The notes under the pieces were generated by a model. The model was not told the DNA's origin. It did not search any database and saw nothing but the letters and a program-made list of their open reading frames with translations. Positions 29,426-39,065 of a stretch of DNA of 64,000 nucleotides are shown here, piece after piece; the stretch's first letter is position 1; the number at the start of each line of letters is the position of its first letter. Origin of the DNA: CAYWNA01 sp964459305 (GTDB lineage: Bacteria; Planctomycetota; Planctomycetia; Pirellulales; Pirellulaceae); contig CAYWNA010000015.1 of assembly GCA_964459305.1 (NCBI GenBank), positions 1 to 64,000 on the forward strand, written 5' to 3'. Made by a program: the position numbers and the translations under genes.

Positions 29426-30754
29426 CTACGCTTTGTGGATCTTGGCCGTTCCTTCGGTCGCCCCGTGAGTGGCGTTTCTTGTGTCGACGATCAGGCGGGC
29501 ATGTTTTGCGATGAAGTCCCATTCGTACGCCGAATGGTCGGTGGCCACGAGCATACAATCTTGACGGGCCAAGTATTCCGCTGTTAGCGGCTCGCTGGCC
29601 AGCCGCGGCACGTCGTAATGCCGCATCGACGGAAGGACGGGGATGTGTGGGTCGTTGTAGCTGAGGACAGCACCTCGCTGCTGAAGCAACTCCATGAGCT
29701 TGAACGAGGGGCTTTCGCGCGGGTCGTCCACGTCACGTTTGTAGGCAACGCCCAAAATGCCGATCTTGCTACCTCGCAGGGGTTTGCCCACGTCGTTCAA
29801 CGCCTCTGCAACCACCTCGACAACGTAATGCGGCATGCTGGTATTGATCTCGCCGGCCAACTCGATGAAGCGGGTGGGCATTTCGTGGCGCCGAGCGAGC
29901 CAACTCAGGTAGAAAGGGTCAATCGGTATGCAGTGACCGCCCAGTCCGGGTCCAGGATAGAAGGCCTGGAAACCGAAGGGTTTTGTCTTGGCGGCGTCGA
30001 TTACTTCCCAAATGTCGATTCCCAATCGAGCGAACAGCACTTTTAACTCGTTCGCCATGGCGATGTTCACCGAGCGGTACGTGTTTTCCACAATTTTACA
30101 GGCTTCAGCCACCTCGCAACTGGAAACCGGCACAATCTGGACAACGGCGTGAGAGTAGAGAGACACGGCAAGATCGCGACTGGCCAGGTCAATGCCTCCG
30201 ACGACCTTAGGGATTCTGTTTGCGGAAAAGTCGGGATTGCCCGGATCTTCGCGCTCGGGGCTATACGCCAGGAAGAAGTCTTCGCCCACCTTCATCCCTG
30301 ACTCGTTGAGGATCGGGAGGATGACGTCGCGGGTCGTGCCTGGATACGTGGTACTCTCGAGGACAACCAGTTGCCCAGAGCGCATTGCCCCGGCGATGTG
30401 TCGGGCCGTTGATTCGACATAAGTAAGATCCGGGTCGCGGCTCTCGTTCAGCGGCGTTGGCACGCAGATCAGAAGTGCGTCCGCATCGGACAATCGCTGC
30501 ATGTCTGTGGTCGCGGTGAACTGTCCGCCCACCAGCCATTGGGATATCCACTCGGATGGAATGTGCTTGATGTAGCTTTCCCCAGCCAGCAGACGGTCGA
30601 TCTTCGCTTGGTCGACGTCGTAGCCGATGCAATCGAAGCCCGCCTTGACAAATGCCTGCACAAGCGGCAAGCCGACGTAGCCCAAACCGATGACGCCAAC
30701 CTTGGCGGTCTTCTGGGCGATCTTATTCTCCAAAGACTCGTTAGCGCGTGGCAT
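29426..30754 (-). CDS. Nucleotide-sugar (UDP-sugar) dehydrogenase, WbpA/TuaD-like
   Basis: 442 residues, with GGAGG 6 bases upstream of the ATG. NAD-binding Rossmann motif VGVIGLGYVGLPLV (19-32); the active-site lysine is K220 in ACKIVENTYRSVN; the catalytic Cys is C275 in GPGLGGHCIPIDP; the C-terminal UDP-binding domain carries GVAYKRDVDDPRESP. It oxidises the C6 of a UDP-hexose (UDP-glucose or UDP-N-acetyl sugar) to a uronate for surface polysaccharide. The SPEREDPGN motif favours the UDP-N-acetyl-sugar group, but the substrate is not certain. It stands alone here, without other polysaccharide genes. Confidence 0.9.
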   Translation of the reverse strand: MPRANESLENKIAQKTAKVGVIGLGYVGLPLVQAFVKAGFDCIGYDVDQAKIDRLLAGESYIKHIPSEWISQWLVGGQFTATTDMQRLSDADALLICVPTPLNESRDPDLTYVESTARHIAGAMRSGQLVVLESTTYPGTTRDVILPILNESGMKVGEDFFLAYSPEREDPGNPDFSANRIPKVVGGIDLASRDLAVSLYSHAVVQIVPVSSCEVAEACKIVENTYRSVNIAMANELKVLFARLGIDIWEVIDAAKTKPFGFQAFYPGPGLGGHCIPIDPFYLSWLARRHEMPTRFIELAGEINTSMPHYVVEVVAEALNDVGKPLRGSKIGILGVAYKRDVDDPRESPSFKLMELLQQRGAVLSYNDPHIPVLPSMRHYDVPRLASEPLTAEYLARQDCMLVATDHSAYEWDFIAKHARLIVDTRNATHGATEGTAKIHKA

Positions 30755-31055
30755 TCTGGCCTCCAGGGTCTACCACTGTTCGATTGAAATCCGAAATCCT
30801 AATCTGGAAATCCAAGGCAAACTCGAACTGGAAGCGACGGAAATCCAGCCGGCCCCGCTCGGCAGGCGTGCCCTATCGGTCAATCCTGACCATACGCAAC
30901 ACAGGCCACACAAGGTGACCGCAAGGGGCGGAAGCCTATAGCTTCTTGGGGTCATGAGCAAGAGGACTTCAGCACGGGACACACGCTAGCACTGTCTGAC
31001 GAGGAACGGACAGCATCCATTGCCTTCGGGCCAGAGGCGAGAACGTGGGGGAAGA
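30755..31055. other. Intergenic region, 301 bp
   Basis: Between the HzsA-related stop and the UDP-sugar dehydrogenase start, both on the minus strand. No ORF with a ribosome binding site. A small hairpin GAAGC-CTATA-GCTTC is at about 30928-30942. It likely holds the promoter of the dehydrogenase. Confidence 0.4.
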
Positions 31056-34055
31056 TCATTCCAGCGTCGGCAGCACGATCTCACCGCGGGCTTGGGCGAC
31101 AATGTTCTCGTAAGAGCCGTAGAACTCGGAGTTGCAGTCCAGCCAGAGGGCCAGCCGGTGGTAGTCCTCGGCGGACAACTTCACGCCATGGTGACGCTCG
31201 TCCATGTATTTTGACAGATCGGCAGCCCGCGCGCCGAACTGCCCAGGGGTGGTACGGCTGCCGCCGTGGACGCCAGTGTTGATCGAGCCGTTGGAAACAT
31301 GGAAGTAGAAACCGTATTTCGCGGCCAGATGGTTGTACGAACGGCTCCAACCATTCGGGGCGTCCACTGTGCCGGTCAAATCCAGCGCTTTCTTCTCTTT
31401 GTGACACTCGACGCAGTTGCGATCGAGCACTGGCTGCACCAGCCGGACATAGTTGAACGGGTTCGAGCCGTCGACGTCAGGCTGGATCTTCGATGGCGGA
31501 CGCAGTAAGGCCAACGGCTGGAGATCCGGTCGGTTGGGCGGATCGTGTTTCCGTTCGTGGCAGCCCTGGCAGGTTAGCTGCTCGCCGGGATGCACGTATG
31601 TGGCCGAGCGCATCGATTGCACCGCCGTGCCATGCTGGTCGATGGCTTGGAAATAGATGGGCTTGCCAACCGGGGCCTCGAAATACACGCTGCCGTCGGA
31701 TTCGACGGGCACCGTTCCGAGCACGGCGCGGGCGTTCGTCTGGTTCGCCACACCGATCCGCGGTTGGTTCGGTGGATTGGTCGACTTGGGCAGTACTTGG
31801 ATAATCCGCAGGGCTTTGAGCTCGGTCCCTTCGGGCCATTGGAAATCCGCGTCGTAGATGTTCATCACGGCCACCGTCGCAGGCCGGTCTTTGTGGGCGT
31901 CTTCGGCAGCTTGGGAGGTTTCGGCGGGAATCACCGGCGGCCTTGGCCGCGAGGCGAACGGTATGGGGCTCAGGCATGAGATTTCGGGATCGCGGTAAAT
32001 CAGCTCTTTGTTGCCGAAGCGGTCGATCCAATAGACGCCCCGGTTCCTCACTTTCGGATCATAAGCGCAAAGGTAGTCTTCCTCGCTGAGCGGCCAGGGC
32101 GTCCCATAGATCATATAGTCCTTGATGGGCCGGCCTTCTGCCTCGGGGAACGGCACTTCTGGTGTCAGCCGCGTCAGTTGCGCCGTCGCGCCGTCGTCCT
32201 CGATCCGATGGTCGATCAACACGAGCGAACCGAAGGCGTGACCGTGATGAGACCCGGTGGATGCCACAAACTTGTTTGAATCCGGAATCGCGCGAATGTT
32301 CATCTCCATCCACGGCCGGCTTTCACGTCGCGTGGGGTAGTTGCCGTGGAAGCTACGCGGATCGCGTCCGTCCGGATAGCAGGTCCAAATGTGATGGGCG
32401 ATGTTCGTATCGCGGTCGACGTAATCCCAGCGTGTGTAAACGAGCATCCCATCGTTCGTCACGCTCGGCTGCCATTCGTGCGTTTCGTGATAACTCAAGC
32501 AGATGATGTCGCTGCCGTCCGGCCGCATAGAAAACATCGTGTAGACCGGGCAATGGCGACCGCAGCGCAAGTATCCTCCACGCCGCTCCGAAATGAAGAC
32601 GATGCGACCGTTGGGAAGAAAACACGGATCGAAATCATCCCACGATCCATCGGTTAGTTGGACCAGTCCGGTGCCGTCGGCGTTTACCTTGAAAATATTG
32701 TACGAACACTCCGGTGTCCACTCGTACGCGGTCGCACCCTGGTACTTGGGCCAGGCTTTCGCCTCGCTGTACGCGAACACGATGGTCTTTCCATCGTAGG
32801 ACAACTCTGGTGCAAGGAACGTGCCGCCTTCGAGCTTCTGCCCGGCCAGACGTCCTCGTTCAACCACCGAATTCTCCAGTAAATCGAATAGCTTCGGGTT
32901 CTCGCTGAAGGGGTTTTTCAAAACGAACAGCCCGCCGCCGGGTTTGGCGTTGCAACCGTAGTATTGGTCGCACATGTGAAACACGCCGACCGAATCATGA
33001 CGCTTGATAAACAAAATCTTGTCCATGTCCAGCAGCGGGTTGCAGAAGGCGATCTGGCGTTTCAGGTGGCTCGCCTGGAAGTAAGTTTCGCGGCGTGTCG
33101 ATTCCGGCACTGCGTCGGCCGCCTCCATTTTCGCCAAGCGGGCATCGAGCTTTTCGAGTTCCCCAACCAGCGGAGTGAGCCGTTTCGCGTCCGTTTTCGG
33201 CCCCAGGCGGGCGGCGAGCTTCTTGGCGCGATCGATGAGGTCCCGTGTATGAGCCAAGGTGAAGTCGCCGTCGGGACCCGCAGGCGCCGGGCGGGACACC
33301 AGCGGCGTGTAGCCCATGCGCACAGACTCTGCCTCACTCATCGTTCCGACTCGCGAATACGGGCTGACGCTGATCTGATCGGCTGGCTTTCCGTGTGCGA
33401 TGTTCTTCTTCGGGTCGTCCGCGGCGTAGACTTCCACCTCGTCCAAAGCGAACGAACAGCGTCCTGAGATCTTTAGCCGGACGATTCTGGCGGTCACATC
33501 CTGATCGTCGAAACCGATCGTCAGCGGCTTTCTCAATACGCCGCCATACTCCGTGCCGTCGTGCTGGTAGACTTGGGCGAAGTCCTTGCAGGCGTCGTCA
33601 CCGTCCTGGCCGGCCACGAGAACCTGGATCTTGGCGGTGCGCCCTGTGCGGCTGTCGCACCGGTTGTAGATCACCACGCGATCTAACCGGTACTCCTTGC
33701 CGAGGTCCACCTGCCACCACGGATCCTGTTCGCCGCTGCGAACATGAAAACCCCACAGACCGTTCTTGAAGCCATCGCAACCGCCGGCAGCGTCTTCGGC
33801 GGTAGTCACCGATCTGGCGGCTGCGCCGGCGACCGGTGCCGCGTCCCGCGTGGCGAACCGGCGATCACGGTCGATCAAGTCGGCCTCCACAAGTTCTTGC
33901 ATCGACGGGCCGACATCGATCACTTTGGGAGGGGCGAATTCCTTGGATACATCGCCGCTGTCCTTCTTTGCCGCCAAGGCGACGGATACAAAGGCTAAGT
34001 TGATTGCAGCGACCATGTGAAACGAAGGGTAGAAGAGATTTCGGCGGGCGAACAT
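31056..34055 (-). CDS. HzsA-related protein: F5/8C-like domain, beta-propeller and two CxxCH haem sites
   Basis: 999 residues. Signal peptide at about 10-30. Then comes a discoidin/F5-8-type-C-like domain (about 60-215, WWQVDLGKEYRLDRVVIYNR), a coiled helical stretch (about 265-345), and a TolB/PD40-like beta-propeller (about 370-690, with NADGTGLVQLTDGSWDDFDP and RPDGSDIICLS). Near the end are two haem c motifs, CQGCH (829-833) and CVECH (881-885). This is the architecture of planctomycete proteins annotated as related to the hydrazine synthase alpha subunit. No hzsB/hzsC or anammox context, so hydrazine synthesis is not expected. GAGG lies about 7 bases upstream of the start. Likely a periplasmic cytochrome; substrate unknown. 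Confidence 0.85.
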   Translation of the reverse strand: MFARRNLFYPSFHMVAAINLAFVSVALAAKKDSGDVSKEFAPPKVIDVGPSMQELVEADLIDRDRRFATRDAAPVAGAAARSVTTAEDAAGGCDGFKNGLWGFHVRSGEQDPWWQVDLGKEYRLDRVVIYNRCDSRTGRTAKIQVLVAGQDGDDACKDFAQVYQHDGTEYGGVLRKPLTIGFDDQDVTARIVRLKISGRCSFALDEVEVYAADDPKKNIAHGKPADQISVSPYSRVGTMSEAESVRMGYTPLVSRPAPAGPDGDFTLAHTRDLIDRAKKLAARLGPKTDAKRLTPLVGELEKLDARLAKMEAADAVPESTRRETYFQASHLKRQIAFCNPLLDMDKILFIKRHDSVGVFHMCDQYYGCNAKPGGGLFVLKNPFSENPKLFDLLENSVVERGRLAGQKLEGGTFLAPELSYDGKTIVFAYSEAKAWPKYQGATAYEWTPECSYNIFKVNADGTGLVQLTDGSWDDFDPCFLPNGRIVFISERRGGYLRCGRHCPVYTMFSMRPDGSDIICLSYHETHEWQPSVTNDGMLVYTRWDYVDRDTNIAHHIWTCYPDGRDPRSFHGNYPTRRESRPWMEMNIRAIPDSNKFVASTGSHHGHAFGSLVLIDHRIEDDGATAQLTRLTPEVPFPEAEGRPIKDYMIYGTPWPLSEEDYLCAYDPKVRNRGVYWIDRFGNKELIYRDPEISCLSPIPFASRPRPPVIPAETSQAAEDAHKDRPATVAVMNIYDADFQWPEGTELKALRIIQVLPKSTNPPNQPRIGVANQTNARAVLGTVPVESDGSVYFEAPVGKPIYFQAIDQHGTAVQSMRSATYVHPGEQLTCQGCHERKHDPPNRPDLQPLALLRPPSKIQPDVDGSNPFNYVRLVQPVLDRNCVECHKEKKALDLTGTVDAPNGWSRSYNHLAAKYGFYFHVSNGSINTGVHGGSRTTPGQFGARAADLSKYMDERHHGVKLSAEDYHRLALWLDCNSEFYGSYENIVAQARGEIVLPTLE

Positions 34056-34417
34056 CGGGGCACCTCATACAAAAGCGGAAGTGGTTCCATCCAGTCGGAC
34101 ACTGTATGTCGCTATTGTATTCTCTAGTATTGCCGATTGGTACATCCTTTCACAAGCCGAATGCGCGCGGGCCCGCTTTTACCATCGGCTCCGCTGTGTC
34201 GTTCAAATTTCCATCAGCACCCGCCCGCAATTATTTCAGCGGTTAAACGAACAGAGGCGTCCCGATAATGCGAGAGTGATTGTTAGCGGGTGCTCATCTC
34301 TGAGCCGTGTTTCGACGTGAAAGCGGGCCTGCTATGCTGAGTAAGAGAACCATCGGCACGGACAGACGTTGAGATCGCAGGCATCCTGGATTCTGCTCGA
34401 AGCGAAAGGACCGACCC
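34056..34417. other. Divergent intergenic region, 362 bp
   Basis: Between the HzsA-related gene (minus) and the PQQ-propeller gene (plus). No gene-like ORF. It must contain the two divergent promoters; no confident boxes were found. Confidence 0.4.
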
Positions 34418-35767
34418 ATGTGCAGAGTAGAAATGAGCCATTTCCGAGTGTTGACGCGTGCATGCATTTGCCTCTTCATCGCGACCGAGCTTCTGGCGAT
34501 GCAATTGTGCCGCGCCGACGACTGGCCGCAGTGGCTCGGCCCGCGGCGAGATAGCGTGTGGCGTGAGAACGGGATCCTGGAACGGTTCCCAGAAGGTGGT
34601 CCCGATGTGAAGTGGCGCAGGGAAATAGCCGGGGGATACGCCGGACCGGCGGTTGCTGGTGATCGCGTCTTTGTTACCGACTACGCCACATCCGAAGACA
34701 AGACGCCCAATGCCGACAAGAGGAGCAAGATTAGCGGAACGGAACGCGTCCTGTGTTTCTCCGCTGATGAGGGGAAACTGCTATGGAAACATGAGTATTC
34801 GTGCGCTTATGAAATCTCCTATCCGGCTGGCCCACGTGCGACGCCCACGGTCGACGACGAAAGGGTATACACGCTCGGCGCAGAAGGAGACTTACACTGC
34901 CTGAGCGTGAAGGACGGATCGGTCATTTGGTCGAAGGACTTCGGGCGAGACTTCAACGCCAAAACGCCCTTTTGGGGATATTGCGGGCATCCTTTGGTCG
35001 ACGGAGACAGGCTGATCTGTGTCGTCGGAGGCGAAGGCAGCGTTGCCGTCGCGTTCGACAAACGCACGGGGAAAGAGTTGTGGCGTGCGCTGTCGGCCAA
35101 AGAGCAGGGATATTGTCCACCGACGATCATCGAAGCTGGTGGAAAGCGACAGCTGTTGATTTGGCATGCCGAGTCGATCAACAGCCTCGATCCGGTGACT
35201 GGGGGTGTCTATTGGTCCGTGCCGCTGGACGCGAATTGGGGCATGGCCATCGCCACGCCACGTCAAGACGGTGACCGTTTGTTTGTTGGCGGTATCATCA
35301 ACAAGTCGGTCCTCTTGAGGCTGGGCGAAGACGAACCAGCAGCCGAGGTGGCCTGGCGAGGAAAGAAACGCAAGGGGATCGGTCCGGTCAGCAGCCCACC
35401 GTTTCTGGAGAATGGTTTGATGTATGGCGTGGATCGTTACGGCGAGCTACGTTGTGTCCGGTTGAGCGATGGCGAGCATGTCTGGTCGACGTACGCACCG
35501 ACGACCGGCGGTCGGCGAGCCAACTCGGCGACCTCATTTCTGGTCAAGAACGGTGCCCGCTTTTTTCTGACGAATGAAATGGGCGATCTGATCATCGCTC
35601 GGCTCAGCCCGAACGGTTACGACGAGATTAGTCGCTGTCACATGCTGGAACCGACGGGGGTCGGATTCGGTCGGGTCGTCGTGTGGAGTCACCCCGCTTT
35701 TGCGAACCGCTGTGTCTACGCACGGAACGACAGAGAGCTTGTCTGCGTTTCGCTGGCTGCGGACTAA
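34418..35767 (+). CDS. PQQ-like beta-propeller repeat protein (secreted)
   Basis: 449 residues; AAAGGA lies about 8 bases before the ATG. A signal peptide (about 10-33) precedes DDWPQWLGPRRDSVWRENGILE, the usual opening of planctomycete PQQ_2/BamB-like proteins. Propeller blades are visible with Trp-containing repeats such as GKLLWKHEYSC, GSVIWSKDFGRDF and GKELWRALSAKEQG. No dehydrogenase metal-site motif was seen, so this is probably not an alcohol dehydrogenase. Likely a periplasmic scaffold or binding protein. Divergent from the HzsA-related gene. Confidence 0.88.
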   Translation: MCRVEMSHFRVLTRACICLFIATELLAMQLCRADDWPQWLGPRRDSVWRENGILERFPEGGPDVKWRREIAGGYAGPAVAGDRVFVTDYATSEDKTPNADKRSKISGTERVLCFSADEGKLLWKHEYSCAYEISYPAGPRATPTVDDERVYTLGAEGDLHCLSVKDGSVIWSKDFGRDFNAKTPFWGYCGHPLVDGDRLICVVGGEGSVAVAFDKRTGKELWRALSAKEQGYCPPTIIEAGGKRQLLIWHAESINSLDPVTGGVYWSVPLDANWGMAIATPRQDGDRLFVGGIINKSVLLRLGEDEPAAEVAWRGKKRKGIGPVSSPPFLENGLMYGVDRYGELRCVRLSDGEHVWSTYAPTTGGRRANSATSFLVKNGARFFLTNEMGDLIIARLSPNGYDEISRCHMLEPTGVGFGRVVVWSHPAFANRCVYARNDRELVCVSLAAD

Positions 35768-35772
35768 CGGGG

Positions 35773-35964
35773 CTAGACGTTTTCCTTCCAGGTGATCCAG
35801 CTCAGATAACCCAGGCCAGCAGAACAGAGCACGAAGGCAATGTCCATCATCATGTTGGCTCTCTTGAACGGAGCCATCCATTGGGGAGAGACTAAGTCCC
35901 AGAGAAACAATACGAACAGAACCGCGGAAATTGCCATTCCTGTTATACACAATGCCTTCGGCAT
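35773..35964 (-). CDS. Small two-span membrane protein of unknown function
   Basis: 63 residues from MPKALCITGMAIS; GAGGA lies about 9 bases upstream. Two hydrophobic segments: about 5-22 (LCITGMAISAVLFVLFLW) and about 39-56 (IAFVLCSAGLGYLSW). Small proteins with this opening and layout are typical of planctomycetes. The gene converges on the PQQ-propeller gene with a 5-bp gap. No function is known. Confidence 0.7.
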   Translation of the reverse strand: MPKALCITGMAISAVLFVLFLWDLVSPQWMAPFKRANMMMDIAFVLCSAGLGYLSWITWKENV

Positions 35965-36128
35965 GTGGAGCGTCCTCGGTGCTGCGTAGCTAGGCCTACT
36001 TTGCATAAGTCCTGCAAGCCACTAAGTATAGTTCATAGTTTCCGGTTGTCACCAGTCCAGCCGCACCCATTGCCCATATGGAGTGGGTGCGGCGTTCCAA
36101 CGGTCCCGTTATTCCGATTTTACCCAAC

Positions 36129-37295
36129 ATGACACGAGAAATGGTAGAGTATAGCCGCCGCTGGCAAGAGTTTCGTGAAATGATGCCTGTGGCGAGCAAG
36201 TTTGCCTACTTCGATCATGCCGCCGTCGCTCCCCTGACCCGCGGGGCGCACGAGGCGATCGTGGCCTGGTCGGGGCAAGCCGCCCACGAGGGTGATACCG
36301 TTTGGCCACAGTGGGAGCAGCGAGTGGAGCGGGTCCGCCAGATTGCGGCGAATCTGATTGGAGCCGAATCAGACGAGGTGGCCCTGGTTCCCAATACGAC
36401 GGCCGGCATCAATCTGGTGGCTGAAGGGTTCCCCTGGCGCGATGGTGACAACATCGTCACGTTGGCAAATGAATTCCCGTCGAACCTGTACCCCTGGATG
36501 AATTTGGCCAGCCGAGGCGTGGAAACGCGGCGGGTCTCCGTCGAGGGTGTCCGGGTCGACCTGAACCGGATTGCAGAAGCGTGTGACCAAAGGACACGGA
36601 TCATCTCGATCAGCTGGGTCGGATACGCAACCGGTTGGCGAGTTGACGTCGAGGAGGTTGTCCGACTGGCTCATGAACGCGGTATCCTCCTCTTTCTCGA
36701 CGCCATTCAGGCGTTGGGAGTTTTTCCGATCGATGTGCGCCGAACCGGCGTGGATTTTCTCGCGGCAGACGGTCACAAGTGGATGCTCGGGCCGGAGGGG
36801 GCCGGTATCTTCTTTGTTCGCTCCGAGCATTTGGATTTGTTGCGACCGCTGAATGTAGGCTGGAACAGCGTCGTACACTCACACGACTTCGGCCGGTGCG
36901 AGTTGGATGTACGTCGGGCGGCATCGCGCTACGAGGGCGGTTCGCAAAACATGGTGGGCTTTACCGCTTTGGAGGCAAGCCTCGATGTATTGGCTCAGTT
37001 GGGATTGACTTCCGATCAGTCACCATTGGCCGACCGCATCGTCGGGCTGAACGATTACGCAGCACAGCGTCTGGAGGAGATCGGTGCGGAGATCAAGAGC
37101 AGCCGTCTCGATCCTCATCGATCCGGAATTTTGTCGTTTGGCATGCCCGGTCGCGATCTTGCCGCCCAGCGACTTCGTTGCTTGGCCGCCGGCGTGGTAC
37201 TCAGTCTACGAAACGGCTGGCTGCGAATCAGCCCGCACGCGTACGTGGATGAAGCCGACGTAGACAGACTGGTAGACGTGCTGCGAGAGTCGTAG
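36129..37295 (+). CDS. PLP-dependent class V aminotransferase (cysteine desulfurase/epimerase-like)
   Basis: 388 residues if started at MTREMVEYSRR; ATGs at 36078 and 36141 are also possible, and none has a strong ribosome binding site. Fold-type I signatures are clear: NTTAGINLV, the cofactor Asp191 in LFLDAIQALG, and the Schiff-base Lys217 in DGHKWMLGPEGAG. Cysteine desulfurases need a mobile-loop Cys near the C-terminus; there is only C-L-A-A at about 345, with no clear SufS/IscS loop, so the substrate may be a different amino acid. Neighbours give no hint of the pathway. Confidence 0.85.
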   Translation: MTREMVEYSRRWQEFREMMPVASKFAYFDHAAVAPLTRGAHEAIVAWSGQAAHEGDTVWPQWEQRVERVRQIAANLIGAESDEVALVPNTTAGINLVAEGFPWRDGDNIVTLANEFPSNLYPWMNLASRGVETRRVSVEGVRVDLNRIAEACDQRTRIISISWVGYATGWRVDVEEVVRLAHERGILLFLDAIQALGVFPIDVRRTGVDFLAADGHKWMLGPEGAGIFFVRSEHLDLLRPLNVGWNSVVHSHDFGRCELDVRRAASRYEGGSQNMVGFTALEASLDVLAQLGLTSDQSPLADRIVGLNDYAAQRLEEIGAEIKSSRLDPHRSGILSFGMPGRDLAAQRLRCLAAGVVLSLRNGWLRISPHAYVDEADVDRLVDVLRES

Positions 37296-37331
37296 GTGAA
37301 TCCGTGGAGCATCGGGCGGGAAGGGCACGGT

Positions 37332-39053
37332 TCACGCATCCTGGCTGTGCGGGAACGGCATCGGCTCGGTTAGCGTTTCTGTCGTCGTCGTCGAAGGGGT
37401 CACGATTGCCGGAAGCTCCAGAAAGAACCGGCTACCTTTGTTCGGCGTGCTTTCGAGACGAATGTTGCCTCCGTGCTCCTGCAGGATTTTCTGGCTGACG
37501 GGCAACCCCAGACCTGTACCGCGGCTTCCTTTCCGGGATTCAAACACGGAGAAGATCTTTTTGACCTCATCCGGAGCGATTCCCTCGCCGTTATCTTCGA
37601 CCAGCACACACGCTCGCTTCTCTTCCGGAACATGTACTGTGGACACCCTCACGCGGCCACCGTCCACCTTTTCGCAAGCGTCGATTGCGTTGGTGACTAC
37701 GTTCAAGATGGCGCGATGTATCGCATCCGGGTCGAAGGTGAAGGTCGGAATCGGCTCGGCTGGTTGCCAAATCAACTCGACACCGGCGTCCGCTGCTCGC
37801 GCGCCGATCAGCTCCACGACATCGCCTGCCACTTCATTCAAGTCTGCCGGGATCTTATCGGGCTGGCGTTCCTTGCTGAAAGTGAGCATGTCCATCACCA
37901 TCTGGGAGATCTTCTCCTGGTTCTTGTCGACGATGCCCCAGCCTTTGCGTACCAAGTTCGTGTCGCTGTGTTTCAACCCTTCTTCGATTAAGTAGCTGCC
38001 GCCACGAATTCCCTGCAGGATGTTTTTTACATGATGTGACAACGTGGCGATCGTCTGGCCGACCGCGGCGAGCCGCTCCGCTTGAACCATGGCGGAGTAG
38101 TAAGACGTGTCTTCGACGGCCAGGGCTGCCTGGTGAGAGATAGCGACCATCAACTTGAGATGCTCTTCGGAGAACTTGTTGATGTCACGATTCTGCAGCA
38201 TCTGTCCTGGTGGCGTGTACGTATCAATATAAACCACGCCGACTACGCCATACCGACCTTGCATCGGCACGCAGATAGCTTCGCGGACGCCCATCTTCAG
38301 TATGCTAGCAGCCGTGTCCCATCGCTCGTCCTGCCTCGCATCACTTGTCAGAACTCCCTCTTGATGTTCCATCACATAGTCGAGAATCGTCTGGCTAATC
38401 CGCATTTTTTTGTCGGTCTGCGGCGACTCACGATGGTGGAAAACTTTGGGAACCAGTTCATCGGTGTTACGATCGACCAGCATGATGCAACCGCGATCGG
38501 CCTCGACCCACTCAAAGATCAGTTCCAAGATGCGCTGCAGCAACTGTTCAATGTCCAGCGTATGGCTCACTGCCAGCGCCGTTCGATACATGACTTGCAG
38601 GTTGCTGCGTGCGCGCGCCAACCAAGGACTGGAGGAGGACTCCAAATCGGCGAAAATCCGGCTGCCCTCTTCGCGGGTGATCGATTTAACGATCCGCGAG
38701 CCTTCGGTCTGGCGATTCTGCTCGACTATGTCGACTTCCTCAAGCAGATCGATCGACGAACCATCTTCGTTTCCTGTGAATATCATCAGCGTGCGGCCGA
38801 TCTGGACACGGTCGCCGCTGGCAAGCACCTGCTGGTGGACCGGCTGGCTGTTGATGAATGTGCCGTTGGAGCTGTTCAGATCGACTAGCTCGTAACCCTG
38901 TTCGGTCTGAACGATCTGCGCGTGACGCCGCGATGCCTCCGTATCGTGCAATTGGATCGGGTTGTCCGGGTCGCGACCCACGGCAAGCGCAGGGTCGTCC
39001 AGTTCGAAACGCTTGCCTTGATCCCGCCCTTGAATGACGAAAAGCGAAGCCAT
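37332..39053 (-). CDS. FHA-GAF sensor histidine kinase
   Basis: 573 residues. An FHA domain (about 1-92) carries the phosphothreonine-binding signature GRDPDN, SRRH and NSSNGT. A GAF domain follows (about 150-315, ending VVGVVYIDTY). The histidine kinase core has H340 in TLSHHVKNILQG, an N box (ILNVVTNAIDACE), a G1 box (DNGEGIAPDE) and GTGLGLPVSQ. There are no membrane spans, so it is cytoplasmic, and the FHA domain may sense Ser/Thr kinase output. A single-domain receiver lies 12 bp upstream on the same strand. Confidence 0.93.
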   Translation of the reverse strand: MASLFVIQGRDQGKRFELDDPALAVGRDPDNPIQLHDTEASRRHAQIVQTEQGYELVDLNSSNGTFINSQPVHQQVLASGDRVQIGRTLMIFTGNEDGSSIDLLEEVDIVEQNRQTEGSRIVKSITREEGSRIFADLESSSSPWLARARSNLQVMYRTALAVSHTLDIEQLLQRILELIFEWVEADRGCIMLVDRNTDELVPKVFHHRESPQTDKKMRISQTILDYVMEHQEGVLTSDARQDERWDTAASILKMGVREAICVPMQGRYGVVGVVYIDTYTPPGQMLQNRDINKFSEEHLKLMVAISHQAALAVEDTSYYSAMVQAERLAAVGQTIATLSHHVKNILQGIRGGSYLIEEGLKHSDTNLVRKGWGIVDKNQEKISQMVMDMLTFSKERQPDKIPADLNEVAGDVVELIGARAADAGVELIWQPAEPIPTFTFDPDAIHRAILNVVTNAIDACEKVDGGRVRVSTVHVPEEKRACVLVEDNGEGIAPDEVKKIFSVFESRKGSRGTGLGLPVSQKILQEHGGNIRLESTPNKGSRFFLELPAIVTPSTTTTETLTEPMPFPHSQDA

Positions 39054-39065
39054 GATACCGCCGAG

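Noticed and set aside
30755..31055. Riboswitch-like element before the UDP-sugar dehydrogenase
   Set aside because: Only a small 5-bp hairpin was seen; no known riboswitch pattern fits.
31056..34055. True hydrazine synthase alpha subunit
   Set aside because: No hzsB, hzsC or other anammox genes nearby, so the layout alone does not support that activity.
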